A DNA stretch of 64,000 bases from Treponema sp. GTDB taxonomy: Bacteria; Spirochaetota; Spirochaetia; Treponematales; Breznakiellaceae. Shown one piece after another: positions 9,929-18,233 of this stretch (position 1 is the stretch's first letter; each line of letters begins with the position of its first letter). The notes below the pieces were generated by a model. That model had not been told where the DNA came from. It saw nothing but the letters and a program-made list of their open reading frames with translations, and made no database searches. The DNA is taken from assembly GCA_009777335.1 (NCBI GenBank), contig WRMC01000007.1, positions 56,886 to 120,885 on the forward strand. The letters are read 5' to 3'. The position numbers and the translations under genes were made by a program.

Positions 9929-10825
9929 TTACATTAGTATTCCTAAAATTCTTTTCCTTAAATCCCAAAGACTGTATAATGTATCCACTGGACCGAGTTT
10001 TTTTGCTGTTATATCTCCCCCAAAGTCATGGATTAAGAGGCCCTTAAAACATAGGTCAACCAAATAGTCTGTATTATATTCCCCAAAATAGCCCTTAAGG
10101 AAGTCTGTGTCAAAATTGAACAGTTCTGCGGCCAGGTGGCCCTGTTCGTAAGCCAGGGGAGCAATCACCGCATCTGCAAAGTCTATGATATGTATGGTCC
10201 CCGTTGGACTAATGATGAGGTTGTCGTAACAGAGATCCCCATGGACAAAGACCCTCTTTCCAAAGTCATGGGTCTTAATATATTCCACACGTTCCTGTTT
10301 AAACCCTTCGGGATATTTTTCCCAGCGGGTTTGCCTGTTTAGATCATAGAGGACATCAATGCCATTAAAGTTTTCGCATCCTATATTCCAGCGATCGCTA
10401 ATGTCCCGAATGCTTTTTGCAAGTTTTATTTTCTCCCTGGTGTTTAAGTGCCGGGAATATTCATTAAAATCCAAACCATCAATATACCTTAGAATGAGGT
10501 ATTGAAAAAAATACTTATCCCGGACCACCCCGGCGGCCATAACCTCTGGCACCGGAACCCCCAGCGAATGGGCAAAAGAAAGCCCGTAAAGTTCGGTGCT
10601 GTAGTCCATGTTATAATTTATCCCCGATTCTTCCGGAGCATATATCTTTATCACCATATCACCGGATCTAAACACCGCATTGGTCCCCGGTTTTAGGGTC
10701 TCTATTGGTGAAATTGGCAGCCCTTCTTTTTCTAAAATGTGATGGATTAAAGGTTCCCAGGGTTCGACAGAATGGTAAACCTGTGACCAAGATGAGTGGT
10801 TGTGGATGTCGCTGGTAAATAACAT
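9929..10825 (-). CDS. APH-fold small-molecule phosphotransferase
   Basis: 298 residues with the aminoglycoside/choline-kinase fold signature: the Brenner-type catalytic loop VFVHGDLCYDNLI and the metal-binding IIDFADA about 20 residues later. The N-lobe holds GTNAVFRSGDMVIKIY, with the ATP-binding lysine in VIKIY. Members of this family phosphorylate a hydroxyl of antibiotics, choline, homoserine or sugars; the sequence does not say which, and resistance should not be assumed. It lies 18 bases downstream of the FN3 lipoprotein gene on the same strand and could be co-transcribed. No strong Shine-Dalgarno sequence precedes the ATG. Confidence 0.75.
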   Translation of the reverse strand: MLFTSDIHNHSSWSQVYHSVEPWEPLIHHILEKEGLPISPIETLKPGTNAVFRSGDMVIKIYAPEESGINYNMDYSTELYGLSFAHSLGVPVPEVMAAGVVRDKYFFQYLILRYIDGLDFNEYSRHLNTREKIKLAKSIRDISDRWNIGCENFNGIDVLYDLNRQTRWEKYPEGFKQERVEYIKTHDFGKRVFVHGDLCYDNLIISPTGTIHIIDFADAVIAPLAYEQGHLAAELFNFDTDFLKGYFGEYNTDYLVDLCFKGLLIHDFGGDITAKKLGPVDTLYSLWDLRKRILGILM

Positions 10826-10843
10826 GGACGCTCTGTTGTGGGG

Positions 10844-13222
10844 CTAATCGTCAGTGAGGGTGGTTACGGTTGTTATATATTCTGCGCCTTCCCCTGCGGC
10901 ATTCACGGCCCTGACACCTACATCGTATGAGGTGTCGCTGTCCAGGTCTTCGAAGGTGTGACCAGTGTCAGAAGCAGCGGGTCCCCAGATAGCGCCTCCA
11001 TCTTTGGTAACTTCATAATTTATGATTGGCGAGCCGCCGTTAAAAGTAGGTGGTTTCCAGCTAAGGGTAATAAATGTTTCACCAGCTACGGCTTTGAAGT
11101 CCTCCGGCATATCAGGGACGGTCCGGGGGGTGGATGTAATAGTAGCTGCGTCGCCCTCTTCGCCATCGTTATTGACTGCCAGGACCTGGAAGGTATATTC
11201 GGTGCCGTTGGCAAGGCCCGTGAAGGTGTGGGTAAATTCATCTTCTGCTTTCGTCACTGAGGTGGTAAAGCCATTACCATCGTCTATAGTAACTTCATAG
11301 CCCATGATCGCCTTGCCACCGTCATTATCCGGCGCTTCCCAGGTAAGCACAACCTGACCATTTCCAGGAACTGCTTTAAAATTCTGGGGTGCCTCGGGCA
11401 CACCGATGGGTATGGCTGTAGCAGAGGCTTCAGCACCATTCCCAGCAGCGTTCACAGCCCGGACGCTGACAGTGTAGGAAGTGCCGTTGGTGAGGTCCGT
11501 GAAGATGTGGCTCGTGCCAAAAGATTTGTCGATCCAGCTTCCGCTGTTAAGTTGAACTTCGTATTTCGTAACCGCCGAACCGCCATCATCTGCCGGGGCT
11601 GACCAGCTAAGGGTGATCGCCTCGTCGCCTGCAATAGCTGAAATGATTGTCGGCGCACCGGGGACGGTCCGGGGGGTGGATTTAACACTGGCAACGACAC
11701 CATCCCCGGCATTATTCACAGCCCGGACGCGGACAGTGTATGAAGTACCGTTGGTAAGGCCCGTGAAAGTGTGGCTTGTGCTCATGTATTTATTTATCCA
11801 GGTTTCATCATTAATTTGAACCTCGTATCTCGTAACCGCCGAACCGCCATCATCTGCAGGAGCTGACCAGCTAAGGGTAATAAATGTGTCACCAGTTATG
11901 GCTTCGAAATCCTTCGGTATACTAGGCGCATTCCAGGTGGTGGCGGTTTGTATGGCGGATGGCCCCTCGCCAATGGCGTTCACCGCCCTGACATGGAAGA
12001 TGTATTGAGTTCCGACATCGAGATCTGTGAAGGTATAGTTGGTTGTAACACCTATTTCCAGCCAAGTGCTGCCATTATCACTGCTTACTTTGTACCCAGT
12101 AATGGCTGAGCCACCGGTAGCTCCTTCTGTCCAGCTTAGTGCTACCTGTTGGTTTCCCGGTGAGGCAGCCAAGCCTTGAGGCACCCCAGGTACCGTGGCT
12201 GCTGCCGTGGGGGTCACTGCCCTAAATTCCCATGGGCCAGGCCCGACAGTAGCAGAATCAGAATTAATAGCTCTTACCCCCACTGTGTATGAAGTGCCAT
12301 TTATAAGTCCCGTGAAAATGTGGCTTGTACCGGGACCGATTAGCGTAGACCAGGTAGTTCCATTATCCCTGGTAACCTCATATCCTGTTATCACCGAACT
12401 TCCTTGATTTGTCGGCGGGTCCCAGCTAAGGGTGATCCGGGCATCTCCAGCGGTGGCACTAAAGTTTAGAGGTGCCGAGGGGGGTATGGGTAATACGTTA
12501 AGATGGCCAAGGCGTCCTATTTCAGTTGATCCTAAGAAAAGTAAGATATCACCATCATGTGTGCCTTTCTCTAATGTGGTATTCATTGGAGGTGTGGTAG
12601 TAAATCCATGGCTGTCAAAATCTAGGGCAGTAACTCCTAATTCTGTGGTGTCATCGCTATATACTATTGTAAATTCCAGATTTGCAAGGCTTTGCTCGTT
12701 AAAAACATGTCCATGATTTAGATTCCATATAGCTGGACTCGGAGCTGTTACGATAATTTCTTTTATTGTCCTGTCAGCGGTCTTTGGGAAGGTTAGACTT
12801 AGGGTTACCTGGTTTATACTGTAATTAGAAATTGTGGCTTCTTTTCCATCTATCTTTGCACTAAGACCCCCGAAGACGTAGCCCTGGTTGGGCTTTAATA
12901 TGAATGAGATGGTATATTCGGTTTCCCCCTGGAATATTGGAGGGCTATGGGTAGGATGCCATGTAATGTCACTGATGGTGGTATTGGTATGTAAATGGGC
13001 GACCCCGGGATCGGTCCTTTGGGTAGCACCCTTCACTGGCTCAATTATTGTCATATCGATACTGGTTATGGGTATAACTCGGGTGGTAGAACCAGGTTCA
13101 GGGTCCGGCTCCAGGGAGATAGTCTGTAAACAGGCAATCAAGCCCAGGGTCATAGCTACACCCAAGGCCAGCAAACTGGCGATTTTGAGGAATTTAGACA
13201 TTTTTGCGGTACGATTGTCCAA
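10844..13222 (-). CDS. Lipoprotein with six fibronectin type III domains
   Basis: 792 residues. The best start is the TTG at 13222, 6 bases after an AAGGTGG Shine-Dalgarno sequence; an ATG seven codons later is an alternative. The N-terminus is a lipoprotein signal ending LGLIAC. A beta-rich segment with Ig-like character (about 60-245) precedes six FN3 repeats, each opening with a P..P..(F/L) stretch, then LSW..P, GG(S/K).(I/V)..YEV, and closing with TF.(D/G)L.(N/S)GT.Y....RAVN. FN3 arrays on bacterial lipoproteins usually act as spacers or carbohydrate/protein-binding modules on secreted or surface proteins. No catalytic domain is attached, so a surface binding or adhesive role is inferred. 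Confidence 0.85.
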   Translation of the reverse strand: MDNRTAKMSKFLKIASLLALGVAMTLGLIACLQTISLEPDPEPGSTTRVIPITSIDMTIIEPVKGATQRTDPGVAHLHTNTTISDITWHPTHSPPIFQGETEYTISFILKPNQGYVFGGLSAKIDGKEATISNYSINQVTLSLTFPKTADRTIKEIIVTAPSPAIWNLNHGHVFNEQSLANLEFTIVYSDDTTELGVTALDFDSHGFTTTPPMNTTLEKGTHDGDILLFLGSTEIGRLGHLNVLPIPPSAPLNFSATAGDARITLSWDPPTNQGSSVITGYEVTRDNGTTWSTLIGPGTSHIFTGLINGTSYTVGVRAINSDSATVGPGPWEFRAVTPTAAATVPGVPQGLAASPGNQQVALSWTEGATGGSAITGYKVSSDNGSTWLEIGVTTNYTFTDLDVGTQYIFHVRAVNAIGEGPSAIQTATTWNAPSIPKDFEAITGDTFITLSWSAPADDGGSAVTRYEVQINDETWINKYMSTSHTFTGLTNGTSYTVRVRAVNNAGDGVVASVKSTPRTVPGAPTIISAIAGDEAITLSWSAPADDGGSAVTKYEVQLNSGSWIDKSFGTSHIFTDLTNGTSYTVSVRAVNAAGNGAEASATAIPIGVPEAPQNFKAVPGNGQVVLTWEAPDNDGGKAIMGYEVTIDDGNGFTTSVTKAEDEFTHTFTGLANGTEYTFQVLAVNNDGEEGDAATITSTPRTVPDMPEDFKAVAGETFITLSWKPPTFNGGSPIINYEVTKDGGAIWGPAASDTGHTFEDLDSDTSYDVGVRAVNAAGEGAEYITTVTTLTDD

Positions 13223-13245
13223 AATGCACCACCTTTCTACATATA

Positions 13246-13274
13246 ATGGTACTGCTATTGGGTATACATGTCAA
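13246..13274 (-). promoter_or_regulatory. Candidate promoter of the FN3 lipoprotein gene
   Basis: Reading the minus strand: TTGACA (13274-13269), a 17-bp spacer, then TACCAT (13251-13246), a 4/6 match to the -10 consensus. The TTG start of the gene is about 24 bases further on. The -35 is perfect; the -10 is weak. Confidence 0.4.
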
Positions 13275-13282
13275 GAAAATGA

Positions 13283-13568
13283 GTAAGATTAATCTCGTCA
13301 CCCAGGTTATCAAACACGAGAGGGGTGGGGGTCGTTGTGGACTAGGAATATCTGGGAATTCTCCGCTGGAGGAGACCGCGAGTAAAGCAGAATAGGATAA
13401 TGAAGTAAGCTCCGGCATCCAGTATGTGCGAGGAAAGCTGAACACAATGATAGAATACAAGAAACTGGGTGCCGGGGGCTCCGTAGGCGGGTTCATCTCA
13501 ATTCCTAGGCCATGACGGCACCCACCCCTCTTGAGGTTGCTCAAATAAGGTGACGAGATTAATCCTAC
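13283..13568 (+). repeat. Structured dispersed element type 1, copy A
   Basis: A 286-bp non-coding element bounded by 20-bp terminal inverted repeats (13283-13302 and 13549-13568, 19/20 matched). Inside, 13317-13349 pairs with 13501-13533 as a 33-nt helix with about 27 Watson-Crick pairs, 4 G-U pairs and 2 mismatches. Within it come a TCTCC-N6-GGAGA hairpin (13360-13375) and a long-range stem 13408-13423 with 13464-13480. Similar copies lie at 29268-29537 and, inverted, at 51663-51930. The right end touches the malQ stop codon directly. It could act as MITE, structured RNA, or 3'-end terminator; sense strand is inferred as plus because mismatched positions become G-U only in that sense. Confidence 0.8.
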
Positions 13569-15578
13569 CTACTTACCACCCTTCCTCTCCGCCACCTTCA
13601 CCATCCCCAGCTCCTTCACCTGCCTGATCAACTCCTCATCCTTGGCGATATCGCTGATGAGGGCCGGGAGCCTATAGGTCCAGTTAAAGTCGTTGATGGT
13701 CCCCGGCACATTGATCCGCTCCGAGGCGGGGTCCTCGGCGTACCAGGCGGGACTCAGGTGCATGAGGTCCTGGATCTGGAAGACCCTAAACCGGGATGCC
13801 GCCGAGACTATCTTGTGCAGAATCATCCGGGCGATGCCGGGGTTGTAGATCCTGGGCAGGGAGGGCATCCCCATGAGGTTGCTGATGTCGTTCTGGTCCG
13901 CCTCCCGGTCCCACCATTCCCGCAGGCACGAAGAGTCATGAACCGCGGCGGTACAGACCGAAAGCTCCGGGTAGTCCTCGAAGGGCACATAGGGCTCACC
14001 CTTCTTGTCGTATTCCCTGTGCCAGCGCACCACCCTCAGGCCCAGGATGTTCAGCTTGGTAAGAACCCGGGGGACACAGAGGGGAACGGCCCCCAGGTCT
14101 TCGGCACAGGGGAGCATGGCCGACGAGGCGGTAAGGACCGACAGGAGCCTGAGCCCCTCGGCTTCCCAGATCTTCTCCGAGGCCTCCTGGCGTTTTTCGA
14201 CGAGCTCATCCAGGGCTTCCTTTTCCTCTGCCGAAAGGGAGGCATAGGCTTTGCTTTCATGGTAGAACCAAAGGGGATAAAAGCAATCCTTTTCAAATTC
14301 AAAGAAGATACGGTTGATCCATTCTTTTTGCAAAAAGTTTTTTGCCCCGCTGTGGATGTCCAGGGCGGCGATATCCTTGTCCCCCCGGATGCTCTTTTTA
14401 AAGAGCCATAACTCTTCATGATCAATCCGCTCCAGGGCCAGATCAAAGACCCTCTGGGCCGCCTGGGCAAGCTCCTCATCTGTATAGGGGCCCCCCCAGT
14501 CTTTTTTGAGGGCATCCCAGACATCCCCGGTGAGGATATGGGGCTCGCAGATCCAGCGGATCCGGCCTTTGTCAAACTCAAGGTCTTCAAAGTCCTTGGG
14601 ATTTATGGGAAGGGAGGGGATATACCGCCCCATGGCGGCAGAAGCATCTTCCTGCCGGGTGGCCCAGATTCTAAAGAAGCCCAGGACATGATCGATCCGG
14701 TAAGCCTGGTAATACTTCTCCGCGGTTTTTAAGCGGCTCTTCCACCACTGGTAATCGTTCTTGGACTGGGCCTGCCAGTTGTAGATGGGGAAGCCCCAGT
14801 TCTGCCCGTCGGGGCTGTACATGTCCGGCGGGGCCCCCGCAGAAAATGAAAGGTCGAAGTTCTCCCGGTGGGCCCAGACATCGCAGGAGTCCTCGTTCAT
14901 CAGGATGGGGAGATCACCTTCAAGAATAATTCCCATCTCTTTAAGGCCCTGGGAGGCCATATGAAATTGCCGGTCCAGGGCTTCCTGCACCCAGACCCAG
15001 AAGAGGTGCTGGTCCTTAAGGGCCGGGTCATCCCATAATTCCTCGGTCAGTTCGGGCCCCTCCTGGCCCCTCCATTCCTTCCAGCTCCTCTCCTCGTTAC
15101 TCTCCTTAAGCCGCCTAAAGACCGCATAAGGAATGACCCAGGGGTTCTCTTCTATCCAGGAGGCCAGTTTGGCCGAGGAGTGGATGGCGCTTTGGTGCTT
15201 TTCGAAGATCCGGCGGAGCAGATCCAGCTTGGCCTTCAGCAGAGCTTCGTAGGGGTAGCGGATCTGCTGATCAAAGTCCTTTTTTATGGCTGCAAGGGCC
15301 TTTTCAAAACCGGAGGCTTCTTCCATTTCTCCAATAGAGAGGTACATGGGGTTGAGCCCAAAGGCGGTCAGGGCGCTATAGGGGGAGCTGTCGTGGCCCG
15401 TATCGTTCACCGGGAGGATCTGGATCAGCTTTACCCCCATCTTGGTGCAGAGGCTGCCAAACTCCAGGAGATCCAGAAATTCACCGACCCCCAGGCTCTT
15501 TTCGGTCCGCAGGGCCCCCACGGGGATAACGGTCCCTATGAGGCGGCTGTTGGTATCAAGTTCAGTTGTTTTTGCCAT
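13569..15578 (-). CDS. malQ: 4-alpha-glucanotransferase (amylomaltase, GH77)
   Basis: 669 residues, in the range for GH77 enzymes. It transfers alpha-1,4-glucan segments between maltooligosaccharides, working in the cytoplasm in glycogen or maltodextrin use. The N-terminus carries the family opening SLGVGEFLDLLEFG and IQILPVNDTG. The nucleophile is in YRIDHVLGFFRIW (about residue 290) and the acid/base region in CAEDLGAVP; a late HDSS motif is also present. The ATG at 15578 follows AAGGGGAG with good spacing. It diverges from metK across a 136-bp gap. Downstream is structured element copy A, which begins at the stop codon and may end transcription. Confidence 0.93.
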   Translation of the reverse strand: MAKTTELDTNSRLIGTVIPVGALRTEKSLGVGEFLDLLEFGSLCTKMGVKLIQILPVNDTGHDSSPYSALTAFGLNPMYLSIGEMEEASGFEKALAAIKKDFDQQIRYPYEALLKAKLDLLRRIFEKHQSAIHSSAKLASWIEENPWVIPYAVFRRLKESNEERSWKEWRGQEGPELTEELWDDPALKDQHLFWVWVQEALDRQFHMASQGLKEMGIILEGDLPILMNEDSCDVWAHRENFDLSFSAGAPPDMYSPDGQNWGFPIYNWQAQSKNDYQWWKSRLKTAEKYYQAYRIDHVLGFFRIWATRQEDASAAMGRYIPSLPINPKDFEDLEFDKGRIRWICEPHILTGDVWDALKKDWGGPYTDEELAQAAQRVFDLALERIDHEELWLFKKSIRGDKDIAALDIHSGAKNFLQKEWINRIFFEFEKDCFYPLWFYHESKAYASLSAEEKEALDELVEKRQEASEKIWEAEGLRLLSVLTASSAMLPCAEDLGAVPLCVPRVLTKLNILGLRVVRWHREYDKKGEPYVPFEDYPELSVCTAAVHDSSCLREWWDREADQNDISNLMGMPSLPRIYNPGIARMILHKIVSAASRFRVFQIQDLMHLSPAWYAEDPASERINVPGTINDFNWTYRLPALISDIAKDEELIRQVKELGMVKVAERKGGK

Positions 15579-15714
15579 GTTTTTTACTCCCCTTGTTTCA
15601 TTTTATACTATTAATAGGGATCTGTCGAAGGGCGGGGGCAGATTCATCCCCCGTCTAGCAAGATTGCCTCAATTTTGCTATTATAGGGAAAATCATCAAT
15701 AGAAGGAGCTTGTT
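15579..15714. promoter_or_regulatory. Divergent malQ/metK upstream region
   Basis: The gap holds a minus-strand TATAAA-like -10 box (about 15603-15608) for malQ and an extended TGCTATTAT (15676-15684) ahead of metK, but no convincing -35 for either. AGAAGGAG at 15700-15707 is the metK ribosome binding site. No riboswitch-like fold (for example SAM) was recognised. Confidence 0.35.
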
Positions 15715-16884
15715 ATGAGGAGCCGACGTTTATTTTTTACCTCCGAATCAGTGGGGGAGGGTCATCCCGATAAGCTCTGCGACCAGGTCTCTGATGCGAT
15801 CCTTGATGCCTGCCTCAAGGATGACCCCCAAAGCCGGGTGGCCTGCGAGACCTTTACCTCCACCTCCCTGGTGCTGGTGGGGGGCGAGATTACCACCAAA
15901 ACCTTTGTGGATTTTCAAAAAACCGTCCGGGATGTGGTCAGGGACATAGGCTACACCAACCCCGATTACGGCCTGGACTACAAGTCCATGGCAGTGCTGG
16001 AAATGATCAACAGCCAGTCCCCGGATATTAGCCAGGGGGTCTCCGGCAAGGGTTTGAAAAAATATCAGGGCCAGCAGGGGGCCGGCGATCAGGGGATGAT
16101 GTTCGGCTATGCCTGCGACGAAACCAAGGAGCTCATGCCCCTTCCCATTACCCTGGCCCACAAGCTTCTTATTCACGCAGCAAAACTACGGAAGGAAAAA
16201 ACCCTGGGCTGGCTGAGGCCCGATGCCAAGAGCCAGGTCACCGTTGAGTATGAGGGCCACCGGCCCACCCGGATCGAAGCGGTGGTTATTTCCCATCAGC
16301 ATGATCCTGATATTAGCCATAAGGATATCGAAGCCGCCGTCATTCAGGAAATTATAAAACCCATCCTGGAACCCACGGGGCTCCTGGACAAGAAGACCCT
16401 CTACTACGTGAACCCCACGGGCCGCTTTGTGGTGGGGGGCCCCACAGGGGACTCGGGTCTTACGGGGCGGAAGATCATCGTGGACACCTACGGCGGCATG
16501 GGCCGTCATGGGGGCGGGGCCTTTTCGGGAAAGGACCCCACCAAGGTGGACCGGTCTGCCGCCTATGCGGCCCGTCATGTGGCCAAGAACGTGGTGGCCG
16601 CCAAGCTGGCTGACCGCTGCGAAATTCAACTCGCCTATGCCATAGGGGTGCCCTTCCCGGTATCGGTGGCGGTGGATACCTTCGGCACCGCCCACTTCGA
16701 AGAGCAGCGCATAGAAGAAGCCATCAAGGAGGTCTTTGATCTTACTCCCTCTGGAATTATCAAGACCTTTGACCTTCGGCGCCCCCTCTACCGGAAAACC
16801 GCCAGCTACGGTCACTTTGGCCGGAGCGAGTTCCCCTGGGAAAAAACCGATAAGGCCGAAGCTCTTAAGAAGATCGTCCGCTAG
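15715..16884 (+). CDS. metK: S-adenosylmethionine synthetase
   Basis: 389 residues, the usual length. The enzyme makes S-adenosylmethionine from methionine and ATP in the cytoplasm. Signatures are clear: the N-terminal [19 protein letters not shown], the [12 protein letters not shown] loop, and the phosphate-binding [20 protein letters not shown] Shine-Dalgarno AGAAGGAG stands upstream of the ATG. Three small plus-strand genes follow with gaps of 9 and 14 bases for the first two, so a short operon is likely. Nothing is missing from the family core. Confidence 0.96.
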   Translation: MRSRRLFFTSESVGEGHPDKLCDQVSDAILDACLKDDPQSRVACETFTSTSLVLVGGEITTKTFVDFQKTVRDVVRDIGYTNPDYGLDYKSMAVLEMINSQSPDISQGVSGKGLKKYQGQQGAGDQGMMFGYACDETKELMPLPITLAHKLLIHAAKLRKEKTLGWLRPDAKSQVTVEYEGHRPTRIEAVVISHQHDPDISHKDIEAAVIQEIIKPILEPTGLLDKKTLYYVNPTGRFVVGGPTGDSGLTGRKIIVDTYGGMGRHGGGAFSGKDPTKVDRSAAYAARHVAKNVVAAKLADRCEIQLAYAIGVPFPVSVAVDTFGTAHFEEQRIEEAIKEVFDLTPSGIIKTFDLRRPLYRKTASYGHFGRSEFPWEKTDKAEALKKIVR

Positions 16885-16893
16885 GTTTTTACC

Positions 16894-17310
16894 ATGGATA
16901 CGGCTCTGGTGTTCCAATCCATCCTGAAATCTGCCCGGGCGGAATTTTCCCGCTCCGGGGGAAAGGGGGGACAGAATGTGAACAAGGTGAACACCCGGGT
17001 AAGCCTGCGCCTGGCCCTGGGGGATCTCCAGGGCTTACATGAAGATGAGATGGCCCAGCTCCGCTCCCTTTTGGCGTCGCGGATCAACGGCGAGGGGGAG
17101 CTCATCATCCACTCCAGCGAGGAGAGGTCCCAGCGGATGAACCTGGAACGGGCCTATGGGCGCATGGAGGCCCTCATCTGCGGGGCCGCCGCCTTAAAGC
17201 GAAAGCGGCGCCCCTCGAGGCCTAGCCGGGGGGCCCGGGAAGAGCGGCTGAGGGCCAAGCGATATCAGGGTGCCAAGAAGGCCCAGCGGCGTTATACCGA
17301 ACAAGAATAA
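16894..17310 (+). CDS. arfB: GGQ-motif peptidyl-tRNA hydrolase, ArfB/YaeJ type
   Basis: 138 residues with the catalytic GGQ tripeptide in SGGKGGQNVNKVNT (Gly25-Gly26-Gln27) and a highly basic C-terminal tail (KRKRRPSR... RAKRYQGAKKAQRR). ArfB uses GGQ to release nascent chains from stalled ribosomes, with the basic tail entering the empty mRNA channel. It lacks the codon-recognition domains of RF1/RF2. It lies 9 bases after metK. ArfB versus the related ICT1/PrfH-type factors cannot be fully separated by eye, but size and tail fit ArfB best. Confidence 0.88.
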   Translation: MDTALVFQSILKSARAEFSRSGGKGGQNVNKVNTRVSLRLALGDLQGLHEDEMAQLRSLLASRINGEGELIIHSSEERSQRMNLERAYGRMEALICGAAALKRKRRPSRPSRGAREERLRAKRYQGAKKAQRRYTEQE

Positions 17311-17324
17311 TAAAGGAGCAATAC

Positions 17325-17711
17325 ATGATTTTTAACGGGTTTCATCACATCGGACTTTTGGTTCAGGATGCAGAGAAGAGCAAGGACTTTTATGTAAACG
17401 GCCTGGGAGGCAAGGAAATCTTCAGCTTCCCCATGGGAGACAGCGGCAAGAGCATCTACCTGGTAGACCTGGGGGGGAACTCGGTGCTGGAAATAATCCC
17501 CCGGGGGAACGGTGAAGAAGAGGCCAACGCCCGCTGGGCCCACATAGCCCTGCGGACCGATGACTCCAAGGCCGCCTACGATATGGCCATGAAGGCCGGG
17601 GCTCAGACCCGGATGGAACCCAGGGAAACAAACCTGGGCACCATGGCCGTTACGATTTCTTTCGTCTATGGCCCCGACAAGGAAGTCATCGAGTTCTTCC
17701 AGGTCATGTAA
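17325..17711 (+). CDS. VOC-superfamily (glyoxalase-like) metal protein
   Basis: 128 residues, two beta-alpha-beta-beta-beta repeats as expected for one VOC monomer. The four metal-ligand positions seem present: His in FHHIGLLV, Glu in VLEIIPR, His in WAHIALR and Glu in VIEFFQVM. The family includes glyoxalase I, methylmalonyl-CoA epimerase and dioxygenases; the FYVNGLGGK and RTDD segments do not fix the substrate. It probably shares a transcript with metK and arfB. An AAAGGAGC Shine-Dalgarno precedes the ATG. Confidence 0.8.
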   Translation: MIFNGFHHIGLLVQDAEKSKDFYVNGLGGKEIFSFPMGDSGKSIYLVDLGGNSVLEIIPRGNGEEEANARWAHIALRTDDSKAAYDMAMKAGAQTRMEPRETNLGTMAVTISFVYGPDKEVIEFFQVM

Positions 17712-17717
17712 GACCTT

Positions 17718-18122
17718 CTAGGGCCCCTTTTTAGAGGCGGCCCTGGCGAGGAACTTTTCTTTTTCCACCAGAAAGCGGACATGGGTCCCCTCTCCTATCT
17801 TCCCCGCCTCGTCATGGGCTTCGACCCTAAAGGTGAGGGCCCTCCCATCGGTGCCGGTGAGTTCCCCCCGGGCGCTGATCTTCATTCCCAGGGGGCTGGC
17901 CGAGAGGTGCTTGATGTTCAGCTCCGTTCCCACGCTGGTCCAGTCTGGGGGCAGGTGGGGTTCCAGGCTTGCCAGGGCCGCCGCCTCCATGAGGGCCGCC
18001 ATGGCGGGGGTGGCGAAGACCTCCAGGCTTCCAGAGCCCAGGGCCAGGGCAGTATTCTCTTTGGTAACCTGGCAGCTCTTCTCGGCGGCCAGGCCGGGGG
18101 TAAGGGACTCAAAAAATTCCAT
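17718..18122 (-). CDS. Hotdog-fold thioesterase, FlK-like
   Basis: 134 residues from the ATG at 18122. Other starts (ATG 18137, GTG 18146) are possible because none has a Shine-Dalgarno sequence; 18122 was chosen as it fits the family N-terminus. The core GSGSLEVFATPAM followed by AALMEAAA, and IKHLSASPLG with its His, match the FlK-type fluoroacetyl-CoA thioesterase family, whose members hydrolyse various acyl-CoAs. The physiological substrate is unknown. It converges with the VOC gene, the stops being 6 bases apart. Confidence 0.75.
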   Translation of the reverse strand: MEFFESLTPGLAAEKSCQVTKENTALALGSGSLEVFATPAMAALMEAAALASLEPHLPPDWTSVGTELNIKHLSASPLGMKISARGELTGTDGRALTFRVEAHDEAGKIGEGTHVRFLVEKEKFLARAASKKGP

Positions 18123-18233
18123 AGTAAATAGTACCATGGGCACCAAAGGAAGGTAAGCCCGATGATGATCGGCCCGGCCTTCCTCGGGCCCTTGTAAAAT
18201 TCTCTCCCGCTGATTATATTCAAATTAAGATCA

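Noticed and set aside
13490..13510. tRNA T-arm-like sequence GGTTCATCTCAATTCC in the dispersed element
   Set aside because: No acceptor stem, anticodon arm or CCA-type end can be built around it, and the bases take part in the 33-nt helix.
13283..13568. RNase P RNA, tmRNA or group II intron
   Set aside because: GAGGAAAG-like segments recall RNase P, but the other conserved regions, and intron domain V, are missing.
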